From Tianweitania aestuarii (lineage in GTDB: Bacteria > Pseudomonadota > Alphaproteobacteria > Rhizobiales > Rhizobiaceae), in contig NZ_JAFMNX010000004.1 of NCBI RefSeq assembly GCF_018457165.1, positions 62,001-126,000 on the forward strand: a stretch of DNA of 64,000 nucleotides, written 5' to 3'. Position 1 is the first letter of the stretch, and each line of letters begins with the position of its first letter. A program made the translations under genes and the position numbers. Shown here one piece after another: positions 36,404 to 48,068 of the stretch. The notes beneath the pieces are model-generated. The model was not told where the DNA came from, did no database searches, and saw only the letters and a program-made list of their open reading frames with translations.

Positions 36404-37236
36404 GCCGGCCCTATGATCCCCGTGAAGAAGGGGCTCAAATGTCGTTCAAGGACCGGATGGCCTATGGCGACTATCTCGATCTCGAACGCATCCTGAACGC
36501 GCAGACGCCGCTGTCCTCCGCGCATGATGAGATGCTGTTCATCATCCAGCATCAGACATCCGAACTGTGGATGAAGCTCGCGATCCACGAATTGCGCTCC
36601 GCTATTCTGGCGATACGTGAAGACCGGCTACAACCGGCCTTCAAGATGCTGACGCGGGTCGCCCGCATCTTCGAGCAGCTCAACAGTGCCTGGGACGTAC
36701 TGCGCACCATGACGCCCAGCGAATACAGCCATTTTCGCGACGCGCTCGGCCAGTCCTCGGGCTTCCAGTCTCATCAGTATCGCGCCATCGAGTTCCTCGC
36801 TGGAAACCGCAATCTGGCGATGCTTAATCCGCACAGCCACCGTCCGGCCGTGCTTGCTGGCCTCGAAGACATCCTCGCGGCGCCGAGCCTTTACGATGAA
36901 GCGCTGCTTCTGCTTCACCGCAACGGTTTCGACATCGGCGAAGACGCCATGCGCTCCAATTGGCGCCATGCGCGCTCGGAGAACCCCAAGGTGCTGGACG
37001 CCTGGAAGGTGATCTACGCCGACGAGCAGAAACACTGGACCCTCTACGAACTCGCCGAAAAGCTCGTCGACTTCGAAGACTACTTCCGCCGCTGGCGCTT
37101 CAACCACGTCACCACTGTTGAGCGCGTCATCGGGCTCAAGCGCGGCACGGGCGGCACCGGCGGTGTGTCTTATCTCCGCCGCATGCTCGACGTCGTGCTG
37201 TTTCCTGAACTCTGGAACGTCAGAACGATGTTATAG
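36400..37236 (+). CDS. kynA: Tryptophan 2,3-dioxygenase
   Basis: A 278-residue haem dioxygenase that opens the indole ring to N-formylkynurenine. Family landmarks are [11 protein letters not shown] near residue 46, the haem-ligand histidine in W-R-F-N-H-V near 235 and the glycine-rich G-T-G-G-T-G-G-V loop near 250. ATG 36400 overlaps the kynureninase stop. It is last in the plus-strand abmG-kynU-kynA operon, and its gene ends 10 bases from a convergent methyltransferase gene. Confidence 0.95.
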   Translation: MSRPYDPREEGAQMSFKDRMAYGDYLDLERILNAQTPLSSAHDEMLFIIQHQTSELWMKLAIHELRSAILAIREDRLQPAFKMLTRVARIFEQLNSAWDVLRTMTPSEYSHFRDALGQSSGFQSHQYRAIEFLAGNRNLAMLNPHSHRPAVLAGLEDILAAPSLYDEALLLLHRNGFDIGEDAMRSNWRHARSENPKVLDAWKVIYADEQKHWTLYELAEKLVDFEDYFRRWRFNHVTTVERVIGLKRGTGGTGGVSYLRRMLDVVLFPELWNVRTML

Positions 37237-37246
37237 TTCGGCCGCT

Positions 37247-38281
37247 TCAGTCGTTCTTGCGGATCGTCGCGTAAACGATGTTGCGGTTGTCGCCATGATA
37301 GACGTGTGCATCCACCGTGTTGCGGTCGACGCTGGCATTGATGATGTCCCACATCTCTTCTTCCGAGCGCAGCAGCAGCGACCAGTTCATGAAGGTTTCC
37401 ATGAAGCCGTCGTCCGGAATGCCCGCGGCGAAGTTGGCAAACAGGAACGTGCCCTTGGGCTTCAGCATCTGCATGCATTTCTTCGTCAGCCGTATGGCCA
37501 CCTTGCGCGGCAGATAGTCGTAGAGGCCAGCGGCATAAACGAAGTCGAACTGGCCGAGCTCGTAAGTATCCGTCAGCAAACCTGCAACCGATCCATCCAT
37601 CGGCTCGACGGCTGTTCCCGCAAAATCGCGCATCATCGACCCGACGCTGAGCGGGTCTTGATCGAGCGCCACCCAGCGCGCGAGCTGGCCGTTTCGAAGG
37701 GCAGCGGAACTGTTGGCTTCACGCAGATGGCCGGCAGCGATCGTCAGCACTTCCGCGCCGCCACCCAACGTTTCGCCGACTTCATCCACATAGGTCGTCA
37801 GCAGATCGCGCCGCTCGCGAACGGCAGCCGATGACTGCGACGCGCTGGTGATCTGGTACAGGGTTTGTCCCACAGGGGAGGCGGCGGTAATGGCATCCTG
37901 CGCGGACGGATGACGATAGATGAAATCGAGCAACTGCGCATCGCCCGAATAGCCGCGCGGCTTCTCGAATGACCAGCGCGTGAACGGATCCTGCATCATG
38001 AACGCTGAAACGGCATGATCCTGCACGACAGGAACCAGGCTTTCCCACACTTGCGGGCTCACCTGGCTGCGGATCTGATGGAGATCCTGGTTGATGCGCA
38101 TCGTGGCTTGTTCGAGATCAACACCGGTTGAAAAGCGCAGTTCTGTCAGCTGCAGCATCAGTGCTAGCTGAGCGCGCGCGTTATCGGCTGCGATGCGGTG
38201 CTCGGAAGCGGCTGTCCTCAGTTCGGCGGCGACGGTATCGGGGGTAATGAGGCTCATGCCGTCGAACACAATCTGGCTCAT
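37247..38281 (-). CDS. SAM-dependent methyltransferase, PhcB-like
   Basis: A 344-residue protein. The N-terminal third is helical; P-R-G-Y-S-G-D-A-Q near residue 109 is a mark of proteins annotated as 3-hydroxypalmitate methyl ester (PhcB-like) methyltransferases. The SAM-binding region follows with T-I-A-A-G-H-L-R-E near 182 and F-D-F-V-Y-A-A-G-L-Y near 244. The usual glycine-rich motif I is weak. PhcB makes a quorum signal in Ralstonia; whether this protein does so is unknown. It is divergent from a GGDEF-EAL protein gene, which suggests a link between a lipid signal and c-di-GMP. Confidence 0.7.
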   Translation of the reverse strand: MSQIVFDGMSLITPDTVAAELRTAASEHRIAADNARAQLALMLQLTELRFSTGVDLEQATMRINQDLHQIRSQVSPQVWESLVPVVQDHAVSAFMMQDPFTRWSFEKPRGYSGDAQLLDFIYRHPSAQDAITAASPVGQTLYQITSASQSSAAVRERRDLLTTYVDEVGETLGGGAEVLTIAAGHLREANSSAALRNGQLARWVALDQDPLSVGSMMRDFAGTAVEPMDGSVAGLLTDTYELGQFDFVYAAGLYDYLPRKVAIRLTKKCMQMLKPKGTFLFANFAAGIPDDGFMETFMNWSLLLRSEEEMWDIINASVDRNTVDAHVYHGDNRNIVYATIRKND

Positions 38282-38301
38282 CCGCCACTCCGATTTAACT
38301 T

Positions 38302-38328
38302 ATGTTAACCTTAATCATCGGTTAACAT
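38302..38328. promoter_or_regulatory. Nine-base perfect inverted repeat ATGTTAACC / GGTTAACAT
   Basis: ATGTTAACC (38302-38310) and GGTTAACAT (38320-38328) are perfect inverted repeats with a 9-base spacer; each arm contains the palindrome GTTAAC. The site lies 21-47 bases upstream of the methyltransferase start. It could be a dimer-binding operator or a leader hairpin; the spacing of one and three-quarter helical turns between arm centres suits a regulator. Confidence 0.55.
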
Positions 38329-38518
38329 TTTCACTCGGATGCGACTAGATCGTTTTATTAAGCAGGTCCTAAAACTTTAGGTGCAGACGCGGCTTTCCCG
38401 GGATAGTTGTCGCCGATTATCGGACGGTTGGAGACAATTGGATCGAACCGTTAAAGCGCTCGGAAAGGAGCTAAGTCTATCAATGGGTACGGCTTGCTTG
38501 GGGCAGGGAAGTGCTCGG

Positions 38519-38534
38519 CGGGATGATCATCCCG
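38519..38534. promoter_or_regulatory. 16-base perfect palindrome CGGGATGATCATCCCG
   Basis: A perfect 16-base palindrome with no spacer lies 47-62 bases upstream of the GGDEF-EAL start codon. Position and symmetry suit an operator for a dimeric regulator, or a hairpin in the leader. Confidence 0.5.
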
Positions 38535-38580
38535 ACCATGATCTGCTCGGCCGCGCCAACAACAGGTTTCGCTCGCAACC

Positions 38581-40578
38581 ATGATCGACCAACGCCTGCC
38601 AGCACTCATCGAAGCCGCGCTGCTGAAGAAGCCGCGCGCCACCCTGCCAAAGGTGCTGGATGGTCTCTACCAGAGCGAAAGCGATGATGCGCGCCGCAGA
38701 ATAGCCCGGCATGGCATCTGGCTGTCGTTCATCATGTATCTTCTTTTTTCCGTCACCGACGCCGTGCTTATTCCGGATGTGGCGCCTTATTCCATCACCG
38801 CCCGTGTTCTGGTGGGCTTGATCATCCTGCCAGTTTTCGAAGTGCAGTATCACCGGCACCAGAGCTCAAGCGCTCTCGACCTGACATGCGCCGTCGCGCT
38901 CGTGGTCGCCTATCTTGCCTGGCTGTTCACCTCGCTGCAGACCCAGTATGTCGAGAACTTCTCCTACTACATGTTCTACGGCTGCATCTTCATGATGGGC
39001 GCGAACCTGTTCTTCAGCTTCAAGTTCTCCTTGTCCGTCATGTCGTCGACGGCGATCCTGATCAGTGTGCTGACTGCGCTTTACCTTCTTCCCGGAAGCA
39101 CGACCTACCGGGTGACCCTCGCCACCTTCTATCTGTCCTGTTTTGCTTTCACGACCTACGTCAACTGGAAGCTCAACAAGGAGCGCTTCAGCGTCTTCCT
39201 CAACTCCATGAAAGCGCGCTTCCAGCAAACCGAAGCCGTGCAGCGTGGCGAAGCCCTGTTGAAGCTGTCACGGACCGACGCCCTGACCGGCGTCGCCAAC
39301 CGCCGTGCAGTGGATGAGAAACTGCGCGACTTCTGGGACGATTGGCAGATGCTCGGCATGAGCTTTTCGGCCATCTTGGTGGATGTCGACTTCTTCAAGA
39401 AGTTCAACGATTTTTACGGCCATCAGGAAGGCGATCATTGTTTGCGCCTCGTGGCCGATGCGCTCAGCGACGTGATCAACAAGCATCACGGCTTCATGGG
39501 CCGCTATGGTGGCGAGGAGTTCATCATCCTGGCGCCCACCAACACGCAGGAAGAAGTCACGAGCCTCGCTGAAGAGATCCGCCTGGCCGTTGAACGGCTC
39601 GGGGTCAAGCACGAGCTGCGCCGTGACGGCATTACAGATGTGACCGTCAGCGTCGGTGCCGCCCTTGTGCGGCCGCGCTCCGACAACAAGGTCGAACGGA
39701 TCATCCACGAAGCCGATCGGGCGCTTTATAACGCCAAAGCGAGCGGCCGGAACTGCACGCGGGTGTTTGATCCCAACGATCCCGCCAACAGCGACGAAAC
39801 CGAAAATATTGCAGCCCTTCTGCGGGTTGCAACGCGCGATAGGCTGGTGTCGCTGGTGTACCAGCCCATCCAGCACACCGCATCGGGCGAAACGGAGGCC
39901 GTCGAAGCCCTGATGCGCCTTCGGATGCTTGATGGCACGTTGATCCTTCCCAGCCAATTCATCCCGGTAGCCGAGCGCACGGGCGCAATCCTCGATCTTG
40001 GCCTTTGGGCGATCCGCACCGTGTGCCAGGATCTCCTGGTGGATGGCCATGTCTCGCTGGTCAGCGTCAATGTTTCGCCGATCCAGCTGAAGGCGCCTGG
40101 CTTTGCAGCCAGCGTTGCCGCGATTCTCGATGAACACGGCGTCAGCGGCAGCAAGCTTGCCTTCGAGATCACCGAAGGCCTGGATATGGAGATGCATTCG
40201 GATGTTCTGCGCTGCATCGCCGACCTGAAGCGCCTCGGCGTTCGCATCTGGCTGGACGATTTCGGCACCGGCTTTGCCGGCCTGTCCTGGCTGCGTCTGA
40301 TCGACTTCGACACGGTCAAGATCGATCGCTCCTTCCTGCATGACAGCCACACGTCGCGGGGCAAGGCGATGCTGCGCGACATCGTCGGCCTCGTGCGCAA
40401 CCGCGGCCATTCCGTGCTGATCGAGGGCGTCGAAACCGACGAACACGTCGCCGTCGTGCAGGAGCTTGCGATCGACAAGGTGCAGGGGTTCCATGTCGGC
40501 CGCCCTGTGTCGGCAAAGCAGTTCCAGGGCCGGTTTCCCATCGACCCCCATCTGCACAGATATCTCAGACCGGCCTGA
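38581..40578 (+). CDS. Membrane-bound GGDEF-EAL cyclic-di-GMP enzyme
   Basis: A 665-residue inner-membrane signalling protein. About six hydrophobic segments fill residues 45-200. A GGDEF domain follows with G-G-E-E-F at 310-314, an active-type signature, but no R-x-x-D inhibitory site directly before it. The EAL domain has E-A-L-M-R at 442-446, F-E-I-T-E, W-L-D-D-F-G-T-G, K-I-D-R and E-G-V-E, so the metal-binding residues of a phosphodiesterase are also present. It could therefore make or break c-di-GMP. Divergent from the PhcB-like methyltransferase; almost touches a convergent LysR gene (2-base gap). Confidence 0.92.
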   Translation: MIDQRLPALIEAALLKKPRATLPKVLDGLYQSESDDARRRIARHGIWLSFIMYLLFSVTDAVLIPDVAPYSITARVLVGLIILPVFEVQYHRHQSSSALDLTCAVALVVAYLAWLFTSLQTQYVENFSYYMFYGCIFMMGANLFFSFKFSLSVMSSTAILISVLTALYLLPGSTTYRVTLATFYLSCFAFTTYVNWKLNKERFSVFLNSMKARFQQTEAVQRGEALLKLSRTDALTGVANRRAVDEKLRDFWDDWQMLGMSFSAILVDVDFFKKFNDFYGHQEGDHCLRLVADALSDVINKHHGFMGRYGGEEFIILAPTNTQEEVTSLAEEIRLAVERLGVKHELRRDGITDVTVSVGAALVRPRSDNKVERIIHEADRALYNAKASGRNCTRVFDPNDPANSDETENIAALLRVATRDRLVSLVYQPIQHTASGETEAVEALMRLRMLDGTLILPSQFIPVAERTGAILDLGLWAIRTVCQDLLVDGHVSLVSVNVSPIQLKAPGFAASVAAILDEHGVSGSKLAFEITEGLDMEMHSDVLRCIADLKRLGVRIWLDDFGTGFAGLSWLRLIDFDTVKIDRSFLHDSHTSRGKAMLRDIVGLVRNRGHSVLIEGVETDEHVAVVQELAIDKVQGFHVGRPVSAKQFQGRFPIDPHLHRYLRPA

Positions 40579-40580
40579 AC

Positions 40581-41582
<1,002 letters not shown>

Positions 41583-41657
41583 TCAAATACCAGCCCGCAA
41601 AACGAGCGTTGGATCAAAAACGCGTGCCGAACACGCGCGGGAACGAGAGGCTGAAAG

Positions 41658-42371
41658 TTGGACTACTTGCAGCTCATGGGCTTTGGGCCCAATGGCTGGG
41701 GCTATGGCATGCTCGCGGCCACCGGCATGACGGTCGCGGTGGCACTGTGTGGTTACCTCATCGGCTCCGTTCTGGGCTCGCTTGGAGCCGCCGCCGCGTT
41801 TTCACGCTTCATGCCGTTGCGAGCGATTGCGGGTTTTTACACCACCGTTCTGCGCGGCATCCCCGATCTTCTTGTGATCTATCTCTTCTACTTCGGTTCA
41901 AGCTCGGTGATCTCGGCCGTAGGCGCCTTGTTCGGGGCTGAGGGGTTCGTTGGCGCGCCTGCCTTCCTGACCGGCGCGATGGCGATCGGCGTTGTGTCCG
42001 GCGCTTATCAGATGCAGGTCTTTCGCGGTGCGGTTCTGGCGCTTCCCAAGGGCGAGATCGAGGCGGCCCGCGCTTACGGCATGCCGTCCTTTCTCCTGTT
42101 TCGCCGCATCATCTTGCCGCAAGCCGCGCGCTTCGCCATTCCCGGCATGGGCAATGTCTGGCAGCTCGTGTTGAAGGAATCGGCGCTGATTTCGGTGATT
42201 GGCCTGGTCGAGATCATGCGCCAGTCGCAGATCGGCGCCGGCTCTACCCGCCAGCCCTTTAGCTTCTACCTCACCGCCGGCGCGCTTTATCTCCTGATCA
42301 CCTTCGTGTCGGGCCGCGGCTTCCGTTTGGCGGAACGGCGCGCCATGCGCGGCGTGCGGAGGGCTGCGTGA
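41658..42371 (+). CDS. Polar amino acid / opine ABC transporter permease (HisQ/OccQ-type)
   Basis: A 237-residue inner-membrane permease with about five hydrophobic segments and the cytoplasmic E-A-A-R-A-Y-G-M coupling helix near residue 134. TTG at 41658 is chosen as start: GAGAGG lies eight bases upstream and the family N-terminus begins here; ATG 41676 would shorten it. The stop overlaps the start of the second permease (TGATG). The two permeases, ATPase and binding protein form a HisQMPJ-type importer for an amino acid or opine-like compound. Confidence 0.88.
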   Translation: MDYLQLMGFGPNGWGYGMLAATGMTVAVALCGYLIGSVLGSLGAAAAFSRFMPLRAIAGFYTTVLRGIPDLLVIYLFYFGSSSVISAVGALFGAEGFVGAPAFLTGAMAIGVVSGAYQMQVFRGAVLALPKGEIEAARAYGMPSFLLFRRIILPQAARFAIPGMGNVWQLVLKESALISVIGLVEIMRQSQIGAGSTRQPFSFYLTAGALYLLITFVSGRGFRLAERRAMRGVRRAA

Positions 42372-43094
42372 TGGTCATCGACTTTCCGTTTCTGTGGGAA
42401 AGCTTCACCACGCTTCTGAACGGCGTTCCGCTGACACTCCAGCTGACGGCTCTATCCGTGGTCACTGGCGCCGTGCTGGCTGTGCTGCTCGCACTGATGC
42501 GGGTGTCGAACAGATGGTGGCTCGACCTTCCCGCGCAAGCCTACATCTTCGTTTTTCGCGGCACGCCGCTGCTGGTCCAGATCTACATCATCTATTACGG
42601 CCTCAGCCAGTTTCCCGAACTGCGCCACAGCATTCTCTGGCCATTTCTGCGCCAGGCCTACTGGTGCGCAGCACTCGCACTTGCGCTCAACACGGCAGCC
42701 TACAGCGCCGAGATCATTCGCGGCGGGCTCCTGTCTGTGCCGGCCGGACAGATCGAGGCGGCGCGCGCAACCGGCATGTCCGGCTTTCTGCTGATGCGCC
42801 GCATCATCTTTCCGCAGGCTTTGCGCCAGATGCTGCCGGGCTACAGCAACGAAATCATCCTGATGGTGAAGTCGACTGCGCTCGCGTCCACCGTCACGCT
42901 GATGGAAGTCACCGGCATCGCCGCGAAACTGATCTCGCAGAGCTATCGCCCGATCGAGGTCTTCATCTGCGCCGGTGCGATCTACCTCGCCATCAACTTC
43001 ATCGTCGTCCGCGCCTTTGCCGCACTTGAATATGCGCTGTCGCCGGAGCGTCGTCCCGCGCCCGCTTCAACAGCCGACCAGCCGGAGAAAGCCC

Positions 43095-43102
<8 letters not shown>
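42371..43102 (+). CDS. Polar amino acid / opine ABC transporter permease (HisM/OccM-type)
   Basis: A 243-residue permease, partner of the preceding one. The coupling helix I-E-A-A-R-A-T-G-M-S is near residue 132, and P-L-L-V-Q-I-Y-I-I-Y near 65 is typical of the HisM group. ATG 42371 overlaps the previous stop; GTG 42368 is possible. Its last 8 bases overlap the ATPase gene. Confidence 0.9.
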
Positions 43103-44752
<1,650 letters not shown>

Positions 44753-44818
44753 TCCGACCTGACCCGACCGGTGCGGTTTCTGATGGGGCCGCACCACCTT
44801 ATCCCTTCCGGACATCTG

Positions 44819-45940
44819 ATGACCGCATCTTCCATCGACATGGTTGTGATCGGCGGCGGCCTTGTCGGCTCCACGCTGGCATGGGGCCTGGCGCGTGCCG
44901 GCTTGCAGGTCACCGTTCTCGACGGGACGGATCTCGATCCGCGGGCATCGCGCGCCAATTTCGCGCTGGTCTGGGTGCAGGGCAAAGGCGTCGGCGCACC
45001 CGCCTATGCGCTTTGGTCCAAGGCTTCCGCCGAACGCTGGCCGCAGCTCGCCGCAGCCCTGTTCGACGACACTGGCATCGACGTGTCCTTGAACCAGAAT
45101 GGCGGCTTTTCCTTCGCGCTCGATCAGGACGAGCTCGATACCTGGCAGGCCGAGATGCAGGCCATCGTCCGCGAAACCAACGGGCGCGCCGCACCCTTTG
45201 CTGTGCTCAACGGCACTGAGACCCGCGAACGTCTGCCCTTCGTCGGCCGCGACGTGGTCGGCTCGATCTATTCACCGCTCGATGGTCATGTAAACGCGCT
45301 GCGCTTGTATCGCGCCCTTCACACGGGCATGAAGCAACGCGGCGTCGATTACCGCGCCGGCTACGCTGTCGAGCGCATCGAGCCAGTGTCTGATGGCTTC
45401 CGCTTGATTGGTCCCAAAGGCGTGCTGGTTGCCAAGCGCATCGTGCTGGCGGCCGGGCTCGACAACACCCGTCTGGCCGAGATGGTCGGCCTTCACGCCC
45501 CCATGAAGCGCAGCAAGGGCCAGATCCTTGTGACGGAGAAATGCGCGCCCTTCTTCGATCACACCTCCGCCACCCTGCGCCAGACCGACGAGGGCGGCGT
45601 GATGATCGGCGACAGCGAAGAAACGCACACTTCCGCCCATGCCACCAACCAGGACATCAGCGCCGTGCTCGCCAATCGCGCCGTGCGCACCTTTCCGCTT
45701 TTGGGCGACCTCAACATCGTGCGCTCCTGGACCGGCCAACGCGTGAAGTCGCTGGATGGTTTGCCGATCTACGAACAATCCACCACCCACCCCGGGGCTT
45801 TCGTTGCCGTGTGCCATTCCGGCGTCACGCTTGCCGCCAACCACGCGCTGGTTGTTGCGCCCCAGATCGCGGCCGGTGCCTTGTCGCATGGTCTGTCAGC
45901 TTTCGGATCGCAGAGGTTTCATGCTTCGCAGACTGTGTGA
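44819..45940 (+). CDS. DadA-family FAD oxidoreductase (opine oxidase OoxB-like)
   Basis: A 373-residue FAD-dependent amine or D-amino-acid-type oxidase. The Rossmann motif V-I-G-G-G-L-V-G-S-T is at residue 8 and a C-terminal G-L-P-I-Y-E fits the DadA/OoxB group. An in-frame GTG at 44771 is an alternative start; neither has a strong ribosome-binding site. It is followed by a small [2Fe-2S] protein and a second FAD protein, the three-part arrangement of octopine/nopaline oxidases, hydrogen cyanide synthase and D-hydroxyproline dehydrogenases. The substrate is likely a secondary amine imported by the upstream transporter. Confidence 0.85.
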   Translation: MTASSIDMVVIGGGLVGSTLAWGLARAGLQVTVLDGTDLDPRASRANFALVWVQGKGVGAPAYALWSKASAERWPQLAAALFDDTGIDVSLNQNGGFSFALDQDELDTWQAEMQAIVRETNGRAAPFAVLNGTETRERLPFVGRDVVGSIYSPLDGHVNALRLYRALHTGMKQRGVDYRAGYAVERIEPVSDGFRLIGPKGVLVAKRIVLAAGLDNTRLAEMVGLHAPMKRSKGQILVTEKCAPFFDHTSATLRQTDEGGVMIGDSEETHTSAHATNQDISAVLANRAVRTFPLLGDLNIVRSWTGQRVKSLDGLPIYEQSTTHPGAFVAVCHSGVTLAANHALVVAPQIAAGALSHGLSAFGSQRFHASQTV

Positions 45941-46223
45941 GATCACCGATCCGGTCCGCTTCTCCTTCGACAATCGCCCGATCACCGCCGAGCGCGGCGA
46001 TACGCTCGCGGCTGCGTTGCTTGCGAGCGGCGTAGAGACGTTCCGCCATTCGGTGGTCGGCGATCAGCCGCGCGCGCCGTATTGCCTGATGGGCGTATGC
46101 TTCGAATGCCTCGTCACCGTTGATGGCGTCCAGAACCAGCAAAGCTGCCTCATGGAAGCCCGCGACGGCATGGTGGTGGAAAGCCGGCGCGGCGGCCGCC
46201 AGGTTCTGCAGGGCCAATCCTGA
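45921..46223 (+). CDS. Small [2Fe-2S] protein of the oxidase complex (HcnA-like)
   Basis: A 100-residue ferredoxin-like subunit. The cluster ligands are seen as C-x4-C-x2-C-x12-C (Y-C-L-M-G-V-C-F-E-C ... Q-S-C). It would pass electrons from the substrate-oxidising FAD subunit to the second FAD subunit. Its start lies 20 bases inside the preceding gene, and its stop overlaps the next start (TGATG). Confidence 0.88.
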   Translation: MLRRLCEITDPVRFSFDNRPITAERGDTLAAALLASGVETFRHSVVGDQPRAPYCLMGVCFECLVTVDGVQNQQSCLMEARDGMVVESRRGGRQVLQGQS

Positions 46224-47716
46224 TGCGCAGGATCACCGTCGCGGCCGAGCTCGCGGACCATTACGACATCGCGATCATCGGAGCAGGGCCAGCCGGCATG
46301 TCGGCGGCCGTGGAAGCCTCCCTTGCCGGTGCAACCGTTCTCGTGGTGGACGAAAACACCGCGCCCGGCGGACAAATCTACCGCGCCGTGACGCGCCATT
46401 CGCGCGGGCATGACGACGTGCTCGGCGCGGATTACTGGAAGGGCGCAAGCATCGCCGACCCCTTCATGGCCGCAACGATCGACTTTGCTTCAAGCACAAC
46501 CGTGTGGAGCCTCGATCCCGCCGAAGAACCATCGGCTCACGCCACCATAGGCCTGACGCTGGCGGGTTCGGCTCGCCGTGTGGAAGCCCGTGCCGTCATC
46601 CTCGCCACTGGCGCCATGGAGCGCCCGATGCCCGTGCCCGGCTGGACGCTGCCAGGCGTCATGACGGCCGGTGCAGCCCAGATCGCGCTGAAGTCGATCG
46701 CCGCCATTCCCGAAGGTCCTACCGTGCTGGCTGGCTGCGGCCCGCTTTTGTATCTGCTTGCGTCCCAGCTGCTTAAGGCCGGCGCGGACATCACCGCCGT
46801 GCTGGACACAGCGGATGCCGGACAGCGCCTGAGAGCGCTGCCGCACCTGCCAGCTTTCCTTGGTTCGCCCTATTTTGCCAAGGGTTTGCGCCTGCTTGTT
46901 GATGTGCGGCGTCAAACCCGGGTCATCTCCGGCATCACCGATCTCGCCATCGACGGCGACGCACATGCGCAATCCGTCACCTTTCGCCGCGGCCGCCGCT
47001 CCGAAACGCTTCCCGTCCGAACCGTTCTCCTGCATCAGGGCGTGATCCCCAGCATCAATCTTGCCAGCAGCGCCGACTGTGCCATCCGCTGGAACGAACA
47101 CCAGCGCGCCTTTCAGCCGGAAATCGACCATCTCGGCCGCTTGTCGGTGCCCGGCCTGTTCGCCGCCGGCGACGGTGCCGGCATTGGCGGCGCCGATCAC
47201 GCCGCGGTTGAAGGCCGTATCGCCGCACTTGGCGCGCTGTCCGACCTCGGCCTGATCACGCAGGGGGAGGCGGAAACCCGACTTGCTCCGTTGAAGCAGG
47301 AGCGGCGCCGTTATCGTCGTGGCCGTGCCTTTCTCGACATCCTGTATCGACCCGCCCAGCAGTTCCTCAGCCCTCCGGACGACGCGACGATCATCTGTCG
47401 GTGCGAAGAAGTGCGGGCAGGGCAGTTGCGGCAGGTGATCGAACTCGGCGTGCCCGGCCCGAACCAGCTGAAAACCTTTATCCGCTGCGGCATGGGCCCG
47501 TGTCAGGGCCGTCTCTGCGCTTCCACCGTCACGGAGATGATGGCCGAACAACGCGGCGTCAGCCCGGCTGAGATCGGCACCTACCGTCTGCGCGCGCCCA
47601 TCAAGCCGGTGCGCCTGTCGGAACTCGCGGCCCTGCCGCAGACCGAAGACGCGGTGTTCGCCGTCACCGGCCGCCGGCCAGAACCATCAACGAACCCGAA
47701 AGGACCAAACTTATGA
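46223..47716 (+). CDS. FAD/NAD-type oxidoreductase with BFD-like [2Fe-2S] domain (OoxA/HcnB-like)
   Basis: A 497-residue flavoprotein. The FAD motif G-A-G-P-A-G-M-S is at residue 20, G-A-M-E-R-P near 131 and G-D-G-A-G-I-G-G near 317. The C-terminal BFD-like cluster domain has I-C-R-C-E-E near 391 and C-G-M-G-P-C-Q-G-R-L-C near 418. It completes the three-part oxidase with the DadA-like and ferredoxin-like subunits. Its stop overlaps the start of a RidA gene (ATGA). Confidence 0.9.
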   Translation: MRRITVAAELADHYDIAIIGAGPAGMSAAVEASLAGATVLVVDENTAPGGQIYRAVTRHSRGHDDVLGADYWKGASIADPFMAATIDFASSTTVWSLDPAEEPSAHATIGLTLAGSARRVEARAVILATGAMERPMPVPGWTLPGVMTAGAAQIALKSIAAIPEGPTVLAGCGPLLYLLASQLLKAGADITAVLDTADAGQRLRALPHLPAFLGSPYFAKGLRLLVDVRRQTRVISGITDLAIDGDAHAQSVTFRRGRRSETLPVRTVLLHQGVIPSINLASSADCAIRWNEHQRAFQPEIDHLGRLSVPGLFAAGDGAGIGGADHAAVEGRIAALGALSDLGLITQGEAETRLAPLKQERRRYRRGRAFLDILYRPAQQFLSPPDDATIICRCEEVRAGQLRQVIELGVPGPNQLKTFIRCGMGPCQGRLCASTVTEMMAEQRGVSPAEIGTYRLRAPIKPVRLSELAALPQTEDAVFAVTGRRPEPSTNPKGPNL

Positions 47717-48057
47717 CCAATCGCCACCTCCAGACCCCGATCATGCACCGCGTCGTGGAGCATAGCGGCCTCGTTTTCGTCGGCGGCACGACCTGTGATG
47801 ACGAAAGCCTGGACATGGCAGGCCAGACGAAGGAAATCCTCGCCAAGCTCGACACCTATCTCGCGCAGGCCGGCTCGGATAAGACCAAGCTTCTGTCGGC
47901 CACGATCTTCATCACCGACATGAACCTGAAGCCGGAGATGGACAAGGTCTGGAAGGAATGGCTGTCGCCCGACACCTTCCCGACCCGCGCAACTGTCGGC
48001 GTCGCCGATCTCGGCGGCACCACGCTGGTTGAAATCGTGGTCACGGCCCACAAGTAA
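47713..48057 (+). CDS. RidA/YjgF-family imine deaminase
   Basis: A 114-residue RidA protein. It carries F-V-G-G-T-T near residue 21, P-T-R-A-T-V-G-V with the catalytic-type arginine near 94 and V-E-I near 108. It would hydrolyse imines released by the upstream flavin oxidase. Translation is coupled to the oxidase subunit by ATGA overlap. This is the second RidA gene in the window. Confidence 0.92.
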   Translation: MTNRHLQTPIMHRVVEHSGLVFVGGTTCDDESLDMAGQTKEILAKLDTYLAQAGSDKTKLLSATIFITDMNLKPEMDKVWKEWLSPDTFPTRATVGVADLGGTTLVEIVVTAHK

Positions 48058-48068
48058 ACCGCAGCGCT

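Larger units (their letters stand above)
38282..38580. other. 299-base divergent region with strong palindromes
   Basis: This gap lies between the PhcB-like methyltransferase (minus) and the GGDEF-EAL gene (plus). It is AT-rich near the methyltransferase and carries two perfect inverted repeats, listed separately. No convincing coding sequence or tRNA was found in it, and there is no strong ribosome-binding site before ATG 38581. Confidence 0.6.

Noticed and set aside
38381-38584. A 67-codon open frame in the gap before the GGDEF-EAL gene
   Set aside because: No family features and it runs through the 16-base palindrome; more likely non-coding leader.
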